In this document: in pieces, positions 1-6,711 of the stretch
Numbering within the stretch: position 1 is the first letter of the stretch
How the letters are laid out: the number at the start of each line of letters is the position of its first letter
NCBI GenBank assembly: GCA_030039715.1
Contig: JASHVA010000198.1
Span: 1 to 17,673, forward strand
Source: Thermoplasmata archaeon
Lineage (GTDB): Archaea > Thermoplasmatota > Thermoplasmata > Lutacidiplasmatales > UBA184
Length of the DNA: 17,673 nucleotides
Reading direction: 5' to 3'
The notes under the pieces: generated by a model
Told to the model about the DNA's origin: nothing
Database searches by the model: none
Seen by the model: the letters and a program-made list of their open reading frames with translations, nothing else
Position numbers and translations under genes: made by a program

Positions 1-233
1 GCGAGCACGCCGAGCGGGGGTGCCGAGGCCGGGTTTGACGAGGTCTGACCGTAGACGCTGGCAAGGCCGAGCCCGCGCGCGACCCCGCTGTCGGTCGCCA
101 CCGGCGATGTCGGTACAGCTCCGGCCGTGGCGATCGACATGACGAACGGCAGAGCCAACGCGCCCGCAATCACGAGTACCGCCAACGCCACGGGAACGAT
201 CTGACGGTGCGGAGCGTCGGCGGACGCGGGCAT
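1..233 (-). CDS. N-terminal part of a secreted or membrane protein (partial)
   Basis: The frame opens at an ATG at 233 and stays open to the left edge, giving 77 codons of an incomplete protein. Residues about 12-38 form a hydrophobic stretch after a short polar N-terminus, with small residues (SIATAGA) where a signal peptidase would cut. What follows is low-complexity Ser/Ala/Pro/Gly sequence, usual for the mature start of a surface protein. No domain can be recognised in the visible part. The start is well supported because a TTTATA box lies 24 bases upstream, the spacing expected for a leaderless archaeal transcript. Like its neighbours it is probably an exported envelope protein, but that is inference from the signal peptide only. 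Confidence 0.7.
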   Translation of the reverse strand, partial: MPASADAPHRQIVPVALAVLVIAGALALPFVMSIATAGAVPTSPVATDSGVARGLGLASVYGQTSSNPASAPPLGVL

Positions 234-257
234 GGGCCGCGGCTAGTCCCGCCCCTC

Positions 258-263
258 TATAAA
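258..263 (-). promoter_or_regulatory. TATA box of the left-edge secreted protein
   Basis: Read on the minus strand this is TTTATA, a close match to the archaeal box A. Its centre is about 27 bases upstream of the ATG at 233, so transcription should start at or next to the A of the start codon. It lies in the 163-base gap behind the stop of the beta-helix gene, so the left-edge gene probably has its own promoter. Confidence 0.65.
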
Positions 264-396
264 TGCTCCCGTAGCGGAAGGCGCGGTCGTCGTGTCTCGA
301 GGGCGAATCCGGGACGACGCACCGCGTCCGCCCTTCCGAAGATATGCCCGAGCGGCATTTCCAACTCGTGACGGGTCGCCGAAGGTCGTCTCGTCG

Positions 397-2763
397 TCAG
401 TTCTTCTCGGCGCGGAGCCGGCTCTTCCGCTGGGTCGGAGGTCTCCGCCGGCTCAGGATCACCAGGATGGCCACGATGGCGAGGACCACCGCGCCGAGAT
501 TCGCCAAGACGATCAACCCATCGTCGAACGAGAACGAGGGGGCCGGTGTCGTTGGGAGGTTCGGCAGAGTCGTGGCGTTGACCGACGCGGACGGCGCAGA
601 GGACCACGTCGAATTCCAGGCCTCGACCTCGAAGTAGTACGTCGTGTTGGGGTCCAGGCCCGACACGTCGTAGAACGTTTGCTCACCGACAGAGAGCCGG
701 TCCGACAGGTCAAAGGCCGTCGTGCCCGTCAACAGCGTGTAGTTCGTTACGATGCCGGTGGGCGCGTTCCAACTCAGTTGGATGTGCGTCGTATCGATAG
801 CCGACGTGACCAACCCGGACGGCGTTCCCGGAGCGTAATCGGGCGTGATCACGACGATCGAGGACGATACGGACGAGTGGAAGGAGCCGTTCCAGGCCTC
901 CACCCCCAGCGTGTAGGCGGTGCCGGGCGTCAGATTCTCGATCGAGATCTCGGTCTCGAGCCCGGCCGAGTAGTTCTCGCTCTGCGCGTTCGAGGAGGGC
1001 TGCACGAGCACGGTGTAATTCGTGACCGGACCCGAGGACGGGTACCACGAAGCCTGGAGCTCGGTGGGGCTCGGCGCGGAGCCGGCCAGTCCCGCGGGCG
1101 TTGTCGGAACGAAATCCGGCAGATCGTTGAAGATCCCGCTGAGCCCCGTCACGGTCGCCCCCAGGTCCTGGAAGCCGGGGGACCCCACGATGTCGAACAG
1201 GACCAGATCCGGAGGTGAATCGTTCCCCAGCGAGTCGTACGACAGATTCGAAAAGCTGGACGAGGGCGAGATCGCCACGTTCGGTGCGCTCAGCAGGTAG
1301 CCTCGGGTTTCGTTGGCGATCGCGACCGAGTCCGACACCCAGAGATTCGAGCCGACCGTCAGTTCGAAGGGGTCGGTCTTGCCGGTCCCCTGAGGGAACG
1401 TGAACGAGTCCCCGGCAACGACCGAGCTGAGTCCGCCGAGCGGGGTGCCATATGCCACCACCGGGGGATTGATGGTATCGCGGCCGTCCTGCGTCGGGCT
1501 CCACTCGACCGAGTTGTTCCGGAAGACGGCCGGCAGAGAGTTGATCCCGCCGACGAACGTGGAGTTCTCGACGTCCACCATGTTCCTCCCGTTCAGGACG
1601 GAGCCGACGAAGTGGTCGTCATTCCATCGCAGGTCGCTGAAATCGCTCCCACCGTTGGAGGAGCCGTTGTTGACCGAGATGCCCAACGCCGCCGGGCCGC
1701 CCGTGCCGTCCACGTCCACGGTCACGTTTTGAAACAGCGTACCTCCCCACGAACCGGCGGGGACGCCCGACCCTCCCGTGTTCGTCGACTCGATGCTCGG
1801 GTCGATCAAGATCGTGCCGGAGATGGCCACATTTTGGACCGTGCACCCGACGGAAGGCGCCACCTCGTACTCGAAATCCCCGCTCCCCGTGATGTTCTCC
1901 TCGGTGCAGTTCGTGACGTCCCCGGTGTTGAGGAAGTTCGGTCCACCCGCGATGAACGTGTGGTTCGACGAGGGCCAGGAGTAGTTGCCCGAGACCAGGT
2001 CGTCGATCACGTAATCCTGCGCCGGGTGGGTGTATCCGTCGATGTGGAGGCCGTTCGGCGTGCCGCTCGGACCGTAAAACCCGTCAAGGTCGATGTTCGA
2101 GTACACGTGATGCTGGCCGCCTCCCGAGTCCATGATCAAGGAACCCGACCAGTCCTCGCCTTCGCTCGTGGCCTGAGCGTCGACGGTGAGGTCACAGAGC
2201 TCGAGATTGTCGAGGGGTCCCCCGGTCTCGATCAGCGCGCCGGGGACCCCGTCCATGGGTCCCCCCGTCGTCTGGTTGAAAAGCCCCACCAAGCTGCCAT
2301 TGTCGGCCGTGAAGTTGCCGATCGGATCGGGAGGTGCACTGAGGACCGTGAGACCCTCGCCCGCACCCTGGATCGACACGTTGCCGTACGTCCGCAAAAA
2401 GAGCGTTTCGTTCAGTTGGTAGGTCCCCGCCTCCAACAGTAGCGTACCGCCTCCTTCCGCGCCGAGAGTATCGTAAGCCGACAGTAGCGCCGGCTCGACA
2501 TTCCCGCTCTGCGGGACGACAGTGATCGTCTGCGAGCCTTGAGTGCAGTTGGATGGGTCCGGTGGAAGGTTCGCCTTGCGCCCGGAGTCCGCGGAGGCGA
2601 GCGGGGCGCCGCTGTCCAGATGTGCAAGGACAAGACCGTTCGGCGCCCCCGTCGCTGGACTCGCCGAAACGGTCGAGGCGACGACCGGTAGGACGAACGC
2701 CGCCGCGACAAGCGCTGCAATGATTATCGGGCCGCATTGCGCCCGACTAAGCCGGACCGTCAT
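397..2763 (-). CDS. Surface protein: signal peptide, right-handed beta-helix, two FN3 domains, C-terminal TM anchor
   Basis: A 788-residue protein if started at the ATG at 2763; the frame continues upstream, but that extension looks random and would bury the signal peptide. Residues 10-35 are a signal peptide. Residues about 75-500 look like a pectate-lyase-type beta-helix: the segment at 95-142 has the usual opening (GAEGGGTLLLEAGTY, then SIQGAG), followed by repeated Asn/Gly/Ser-rich strands with many N-glycosylation sequons. Two fibronectin type III domains follow at about 554-641 and 643-733; both carry a TNYT motif, a Leu-(Thr/Asp)-Pro-x-Thr turn and a VEAWN strand. A transmembrane helix at about 748-771 and a basic tail end the protein. 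The fold suggests binding or cleavage of polysaccharide outside the cell, with FN3 modules as spacers; no catalytic residues can be assigned. Confidence 0.88.
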   Translation of the reverse strand: MTVRLSRAQCGPIIIAALVAAAFVLPVVASTVSASPATGAPNGLVLAHLDSGAPLASADSGRKANLPPDPSNCTQGSQTITVVPQSGNVEPALLSAYDTLGAEGGGTLLLEAGTYQLNETLFLRTYGNVSIQGAGEGLTVLSAPPDPIGNFTADNGSLVGLFNQTTGGPMDGVPGALIETGGPLDNLELCDLTVDAQATSEGEDWSGSLIMDSGGGQHHVYSNIDLDGFYGPSGTPNGLHIDGYTHPAQDYVIDDLVSGNYSWPSSNHTFIAGGPNFLNTGDVTNCTEENITGSGDFEYEVAPSVGCTVQNVAISGTILIDPSIESTNTGGSGVPAGSWGGTLFQNVTVDVDGTGGPAALGISVNNGSSNGGSDFSDLRWNDDHFVGSVLNGRNMVDVENSTFVGGINSLPAVFRNNSVEWSPTQDGRDTINPPVVAYGTPLGGLSSVVAGDSFTFPQGTGKTDPFELTVGSNLWVSDSVAIANETRGYLLSAPNVAISPSSSFSNLSYDSLGNDSPPDLVLFDIVGSPGFQDLGATVTGLSGIFNDLPDFVPTTPAGLAGSAPSPTELQASWYPSSGPVTNYTVLVQPSSNAQSENYSAGLETEISIENLTPGTAYTLGVEAWNGSFHSSVSSSIVVITPDYAPGTPSGLVTSAIDTTHIQLSWNAPTGIVTNYTLLTGTTAFDLSDRLSVGEQTFYDVSGLDPNTTYYFEVEAWNSTWSSAPSASVNATTLPNLPTTPAPSFSFDDGLIVLANLGAVVLAIVAILVILSRRRPPTQRKSRLRAEKN

Positions 2764-3119
2764 GCTGGGCGAGAGAGAAAGTACGTATTGATGCGTACGT
2801 GAGTGTATTTGAGCCTTGTGACGCGCGATCCCCGCGTCGTCGGCGTAGGCGCGACGATTCGAACGACGACCCGGAGCTTCCCATCCGGGACCGCCGGGTC
2901 CCATCCCGGCCGCCGTTCCGCGCTCGACACTTGTGGGAAAACATTCGCCGTCCCTCCCCGGGGCGTCGTCCTACAAAAAGACGCGTCCATCTCTCCTCGG
3001 TGGAGGAGGCCGCGAGGGACTCGAGCCGGCGCCCGCTTTCGGCCATAGGGAGCGGCACGGGCGCACCGGCGTTCGACCGCAGTCTTGACTTCAGGCCCCG
3101 AGGGGCTCGAACGGCTGAC
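2764..3119. other. 356-base intergenic gap upstream of the beta-helix gene
   Basis: This gap lies between two minus-strand genes and I see no convincing coding sequence in it. On the minus strand, AATACGTA at 2782-2789 sits about 20-25 bases before the ATG at 2763 and is the best TATA candidate, though weak; AAATACAC near 2803-2810 is an alternative. The candidate lies inside a small dyad (GTACGT at 2781-2786 and again at 2795-2800) that could bind a regulator or be chance. Next to the FkbM stop, GCCCC-GA-GGGGC at 3095-3106 could form a short hairpin, without a following T-run. Short frames here have neither start signals nor protein-like composition. Confidence 0.4.
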
Positions 3120-4025
3120 TCAGTCGGTGCGATTGTCGCAGACCAGATTCCCTGCAAAGTGCCGGATCTCCGACTCGTCACGGACTCGGATCGACTGCTC
3201 GGGGGAGCTTTCTCGAATGGCCGCGATTCGGCGAAAATGGGAGTTCAGGAACCCCCACAGGCGGGAACTGGAATACCGCCAGGTCCATTCGACAAAGAGA
3301 CGGAGGTCAGGGCGCTGTTCGAGCATGTTCCCAAACCCTTCCAGCACGAGCAGCTCGGCCCCCTCTGCGTCGACCTTGACACAGTCGATGTGGCAGTCTC
3401 CCAGGACCGAGTCGGCTCGTTCCACGCGCACTTCGATCGAGCTTTTCCCTTGCTGAGTGAAGCTCGAGCGACTGTTCAGGTACCGCGAGAGAAACAACGG
3501 ACGTCGGCCGGCGACTGCGCCCAGGGCGAAAGGGAACAGCTCAACGTTCGATCGTCCCCCGTTCAGGGCTACGTTCTCTCGGAGACGGACGAATGCATCT
3601 GGGTTCGGTTCGAACGCCCAGACGTGTCCCGCCGGCCCGACCAGTGACATGGCGAGCAGCGTGAAGTAGCCGATGTTTGCCCCTACATCTACGAACCCGA
3701 CGCCGTCGTGGAGCTCCCTGCGGAGGAGGTGCGAAGTCCCGGGCTCGTACCCCCCGCCTTCGACCAGATCGCAGAACATGCGGAGATCTTGGGAGTTTCG
3801 AAGGTCGAACGCGAAATCGATCCCCTCGTGCTTCAGGCTGACTCGTTCCCCCCACCGACGAATGGCCTCGCGCTGGGCTCGCTGAGAGAAGAGCGCGAGG
3901 ATCGCCTCGTGCGCCTCGCGGGCGGGCGGGAAACGAGCTGAGTAGTACGCGAGCGCCGGCATCATGCGCTCGAGCCAGGCGTTGAAGCCTACCCGGGGCG
4001 GTCGATGGCCGGGAGCGACCTCCAT
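3120..4025 (-). CDS. FkbM-family SAM-dependent methyltransferase
   Basis: A 301-residue protein of the FkbM methyltransferase family, whose members O-methylate sugars and other small or polymeric substrates. The SAM-binding motif I is VDVGANIGYFT at 112-122, followed by the acidic ribose-binding residue in WAFEPN at 136-141. The FkbM-typical KVDAEGAE is at 218-225, where the aspartate and glutamates are usual family markers. The first 70 residues are an Arg-rich helical extension seen in some relatives. The ATG at 4025 is chosen because GGAGGT stands 4 bases upstream; the frame could extend to a TTG at 4100. Neighbouring surface proteins and a glycosyltransferase make methylation of a surface glycan a reasonable guess, but the substrate is unknown. 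Confidence 0.88.
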   Translation of the reverse strand: MEVAPGHRPPRVGFNAWLERMMPALAYYSARFPPAREAHEAILALFSQRAQREAIRRWGERVSLKHEGIDFAFDLRNSQDLRMFCDLVEGGGYEPGTSHLLRRELHDGVGFVDVGANIGYFTLLAMSLVGPAGHVWAFEPNPDAFVRLRENVALNGGRSNVELFPFALGAVAGRRPLFLSRYLNSRSSFTQQGKSSIEVRVERADSVLGDCHIDCVKVDAEGAELLVLEGFGNMLEQRPDLRLFVEWTWRYSSSRLWGFLNSHFRRIAAIRESSPEQSIRVRDESEIRHFAGNLVCDNRTD

Positions 4026-4029
4026 GCGG

Positions 4030-4035
4030 ACCTCC
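4030..4035 (-). promoter_or_regulatory. Shine-Dalgarno motif of the FkbM methyltransferase gene
   Basis: The minus strand reads GGAGGT, complementary to the usual archaeal 16S rRNA tail, ending 4 bases before the ATG at 4025. It decides the start of the methyltransferase gene. The spacing is slightly short but workable. Confidence 0.6.
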
Positions 4036-4273
4036 GATGGGGGCGAGGGGATGCCGTAGCCGGTGTATGAACCCAGCGATTTTGCCCCCGAGGCCCGCAA
4101 GTCGCGCCGGCACGGAAGTCTCAGATTCTGCCGGTCCGTGAGTCAGGAACCGTGCCACCGGGCATGCTGAGTCTGGCCCGGCGAACCCAGGTCGGGCCAG
4201 TTGCTCCGCCGGTGTCGGCCGCTGTCCCAAACGCGCGAGACTGGTTCGAACGGTCCAGTTCTTGCGCACGAGG

Positions 4274-4279
4274 ATTTAA
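4274..4279 (+). promoter_or_regulatory. TATA-like box of the first secreted paralog
   Basis: TTTAAG preceded by the purine-rich CGAGGA, which fits a BRE plus TATA arrangement. It would place the transcription start near 4300-4305, leaving a leader of about 40 bases before the ATG at 4343. A weak GGGAG at 4327-4331 lies about 11 bases before that ATG. Confidence 0.45.
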
Positions 4280-4342
4280 GAGCCCACCGAGAATCCGGGC
4301 AATTAGCCGGTTCGGGACCGGCGACCGGGAGCACTGCGGGCG

Positions 4343-5308
4343 ATGCGAATGCAGCGTTGGGTGGGGCTGGGCGTAGCGATCGTGGTCGTTGCCGCGGTGA
4401 CGGTGAGCTTGTTTCCCTCGGCGACCGCGGGGCTCGCCTCGCTGGTCGGGGCGCCCAAGACCCTCGACTCCACTGGCGCCAGCGAGCCGAATTGGAATGC
4501 CGGCAATCTCTGCTACGCGTACGGGATCGGCACCACAAAGGTGCTGTGCGTCAGCACGATCTCCAACGCGCGTGAGCCGCTGACTTACAACTTCTCTGCG
4601 GGAGAGCTCCTCGGCGGTACCGTCAACGTCTGGATCTATGGCTCGAACGACTGCGTCTACCTGAACTTCCACAGCTTCTACACGACCATCAATATCCACC
4701 TCCTCGGGACCGGCTACGCCTGCAAGACCCCGAAGAGCTCGGGCGGTGGTGGCGGAGGGAACGGGTGGGATCCCGCGGTGAACCTCTACCAGCAGCCGAG
4801 TTGTTCGTCGTCGCCCGGCTTCACATGGACTCTCGGGGTGCTTTGGAACAACCAGCAGACGAGCTGCGCCCCAGGGATCAACATCGCCGTGAACTCGGAG
4901 GGCGACGTGGTCAACCTGATCCAGTTCGGCTCCCCGTGCCAGACGATCGGCGACTACACCGCGAACGTCACTGTCTACGGGACGACGACGGTCGTGCACG
5001 ATTATCAGAACGGCAACAATCTGCACACGACAGTAACGTACATCGGCACGACCGCCGGATTTGCAACGTGCCCATCCGGCATCACGGTCGGCCGAGTCTC
5101 GTGGACCGTCAAGTCGTACGGCAACAAGAACGAGTTCAGCACGATCTTCGTTGACGGGACCAACGTCGCCCACGCGCCCCCGAACCAGTCGTTCAAAACG
5201 CAGCCACTGGGTCCTCCCGACGGTGTCAGCTACGGCTTCGGAAACCTCTACGGGAGCGAGACGACTCAAGTGACGCCGGCCGGATCCTGCCAGTACATCG
5301 CGGCATAG
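4343..5308 (+). CDS. Secreted cysteine-containing protein, paralog 1 of a tandem pair (unrecognised family)
   Basis: A 321-residue protein; I do not recognise the family. Residues 6-30 form a hydrophobic signal peptide with a likely cut near SATAG, and there is no C-terminal membrane helix, so the product should be released or held non-covalently. Nine cysteines are present after the signal (57, 69, 104, 127, 154, 175, 199, 243, 316). Six of them align with the paralog at 5695, suggesting three disulfides. The core has alternating polar and hydrophobic residues, consistent with beta-sheet or beta-solenoid structure. Shared blocks include YLNFHSFYTTI (106-116), NIAVNSEGD (180-188), VYGTTT (211-216), TTAGFATCPSGI (236-247) and FVDGTNVAH (269-277). 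Relative to the paralog it carries an insertion of about 45 residues at 131-175, starting with a Gly run and holding two of the three extra cysteines. Confidence 0.85.
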   Translation: MRMQRWVGLGVAIVVVAAVTVSLFPSATAGLASLVGAPKTLDSTGASEPNWNAGNLCYAYGIGTTKVLCVSTISNAREPLTYNFSAGELLGGTVNVWIYGSNDCVYLNFHSFYTTINIHLLGTGYACKTPKSSGGGGGGNGWDPAVNLYQQPSCSSSPGFTWTLGVLWNNQQTSCAPGINIAVNSEGDVVNLIQFGSPCQTIGDYTANVTVYGTTTVVHDYQNGNNLHTTVTYIGTTAGFATCPSGITVGRVSWTVKSYGNKNEFSTIFVDGTNVAHAPPNQSFKTQPLGPPDGVSYGFGNLYGSETTQVTPAGSCQYIAA

Positions 5309-5621
5309 ACCCGGCGCGACAACAGGCAACTCCCGCGCTGCGCGCGACTTCGCCCGACGCGGTTTGGGTGCCCCCGCACCACGGGTCATAGACCGATTGG
5401 ATCGCGCGCGGACGAACCACGCTGTCGTGCAATCGGACCGAGAGTGAGACTTAGCCGAACTCTCCGAGGACATCCCCTCGGTGCCGCAGCCCGAGTCTGC
5501 GGACGCGTCCTGCGCCCAATCGAACCGCGCGCCCGCAGAATCGGCCGCGGCGAGCCGTCCCCGGCGGAGTGAGGGATCCGAGTTGCCGGGAGGTGCGGAA
5601 GAGTGCCATGCGTAGCCAATC

Positions 5622-5627
5622 TTTATA
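5622..5627 (+). promoter_or_regulatory. TATA box of the second secreted paralog
   Basis: TTTATA inside an AT-rich island (CAATCTTTATAACATG) in otherwise GC-rich DNA. The predicted start of transcription is near 5650, giving a leader of about 43 bases that contains the GAGGT motif. The second paralog therefore has its own promoter and need not be read through from the first. Confidence 0.65.
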
Positions 5628-5680
5628 ACATGACAAGCAGTCGAGGTCGACGTCAACCTCACCGGTAACGGGGTCGGATA

Positions 5681-5685
5681 GAGGT
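5681..5685 (+). promoter_or_regulatory. Shine-Dalgarno motif of the second secreted paralog
   Basis: GAGGT ending 9 bases before the ATG at 5695, in an A-rich context (GAGGTAAAACTCGC). It supports this ATG as the start and shows that this gene, unlike several neighbours, has a leadered mRNA. Confidence 0.6.
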
Positions 5686-5694
5686 AAAACTCGC

Positions 5695-6513
5695 ATGAGC
5701 GCGTTGAAATGGCTCGGATTGGGAGCGGTCGCAGCGTTGGTTCTCGCGGCCGTGGTTGTGGCTGTTCCTCTCACTTTGGCGGGTAACGGTTCTCCTGCGG
5801 CGGCCGTCCCTTCGACCTCGGCGTCGGATCCCGCGTGGGGGGCAGGGAACCTTTGCACATCGAGCCTCGGCGACCCGGCTGCAGACTTCACCTGTGTGAG
5901 CACTCAATCGTTCTCGACACTCTGGCTGAACCTCAGTTCGTACGAGACCGAGCACGTCACGGAAACGATTCTGATCGTGGGCAGCTTCGACTGCATCAAC
6001 CTGAATTTCCACAGCTTCTACTCGACGATCGTGATCAATCTCGAGGGTAGCTCGTACTCTTGCCCCGCGATCGGAGACTCGAACCTACCGAGTCCGGGCC
6101 TCAACATCGCGATCAACTCGGAAGGCGACTCTTTGACGATCAACCAGTTGGGGAGCTACTACTCCAGCAACGTGGTGGTCTACGGGACCACGACCTTCGT
6201 GAGCGCCGTCCAATACGGTAGCCACGACACGACGACGGTGACCTACGTCGGCACCACCGCCGGGTTCGCGACGTGCCCCTCCGGGATCGTCTACCAGCGC
6301 GAGAAGTGGAGCGAGGTCTCGTTCGGGTCCGTCAACACGTTCAACACGATCTTCGTGGACGGATCGAACGTAGCGCACCCGCCGGCGGACATCCTCTACA
6401 CGACCACTCCGCTTGCCCCTCCTGATGGACTCGCATTCGGGACGTTCGACTCCTACGGAGTCGAGGTCACCACGACGTCGACTCCGCCCGCGGGGACTTG
6501 CTCGTATCTGTAG
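5695..6513 (+). CDS. Secreted cysteine-containing protein, paralog 2 of a tandem pair (unrecognised family)
   Basis: A 272-residue protein, clearly homologous over its length to the product at 4343-5308. A signal peptide spans residues 5-30. The mature part begins with a Ser/Ala/Pro-rich stretch, then the shared GNLC motif at 51-54. Its six cysteines (54, 67, 100, 123, 194, 269) all have partners in paralog 1, which argues for three conserved disulfides. Shared blocks are NLNFHSFYSTI (102-112), LNIAINSEGD (136-145), VVYGTTT (161-167), TTAGFATCPSGI (187-198) and FVDGSNVAH (220-228), with PPDG near the end. It lacks the Gly-rich insertion and has no C-terminal anchor. I cannot name a family; extracellular structural, adhesive or toxin-like roles are all open. 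Its TATA box and ribosome binding site are better than those of paralog 1. Confidence 0.87.
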   Translation: MSALKWLGLGAVAALVLAAVVVAVPLTLAGNGSPAAAVPSTSASDPAWGAGNLCTSSLGDPAADFTCVSTQSFSTLWLNLSSYETEHVTETILIVGSFDCINLNFHSFYSTIVINLEGSSYSCPAIGDSNLPSPGLNIAINSEGDSLTINQLGSYYSSNVVVYGTTTFVSAVQYGSHDTTTVTYVGTTAGFATCPSGIVYQREKWSEVSFGSVNTFNTIFVDGSNVAHPPADILYTTTPLAPPDGLAFGTFDSYGVEVTTTSTPPAGTCSYL

Positions 6514-6678
6514 GAACGCCCCGCGCTCCATACTCGGCGTGAGAACCCTTTCACTTGTCTTCGCGCGTCGATTCTTCCATAGCCCTCCTGCGCAGTGGCC
6601 TCAGAGGCGGCTCGCCTCCCCCGCGCTCGGCGGCGGGGGCCCAGGCTTGACACCTCGGGGAGCCGGTCCGAATAGACC

Positions 6679-6684
6679 TTTAAG
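6679..6684 (+). promoter_or_regulatory. TATA-like box of the DUF2079 gene
   Basis: TTTAAG with an upstream AATAGACC context, placed 27 bases before the GTG at 6712. This spacing puts the transcription start at or just before the GTG, so the mRNA should be leaderless; no Shine-Dalgarno motif is seen. It supports the GTG start. Confidence 0.6.
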
Positions 6685-6711
6685 CGGGGCCGGGGTCCCC
6701 TATTCGTACCG

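Larger units (their letters stand above)
4026..4342. other. Divergent promoter region between the FkbM gene and the first secreted paralog
   Basis: A 317-base gap between divergent genes. For the minus gene there is GGAGGT (4030-4035) and a weak TATA-like TTCATACA (4064-4071, minus strand). For the plus gene there is TTTAAG at 4274-4279. A 5-bp hairpin, CCGGT-TCGGG-ACCGG at 4307-4321, would lie in the predicted leader of the plus gene. A second dyad, ACTGG (4240-4244) with CCAGT (4255-4259), flanks a central TTCGAA. I see no tRNA or small coding gene. Confidence 0.45.
5309..5694. other. 386-base gap between the two secreted paralogs
   Basis: No coding sequence is supported here. The right end holds a clear TATA box (5622-5627) and a ribosome binding site (5681-5685) for the second paralog. 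The middle is rich in dyads: GGTGC-CCCC-GCACC at 5367-5380, CCGAGG-ACATCC-CCTCGG at 5464-5481, CCGCA (5484-5488) with TGCGG (5498-5502), and a perfect palindrome GGACGCGTCC at 5501-5510. In GC-rich DNA some of these are expected by chance, but the first could help end transcription of paralog 1. I see no tRNA fold. Confidence 0.45.

Noticed and set aside
292..2442. Plus-strand open frames of 308 and 276 codons opposite the beta-helix/FN3 gene
   Set aside because: Low-complexity Arg/Gly/Val composition and no start signals. The minus strand encodes recognisable FN3 domains and a TM anchor.
3095..3122. tRNA-like T-arm (minus strand GTTCGAGCCCC) downstream of the FkbM gene
   Set aside because: No acceptor, D or anticodon stem can be drawn around it; it is better read as a short hairpin after the stop codon.
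4121..5662. Long minus-strand open frame (513 codons) opposite the first secreted paralog
   Set aside because: It is Arg-rich, has no domain or signal, and covers a plus-strand gene with a signal peptide and a homologous neighbour. Long antisense frames are expected at this GC content.
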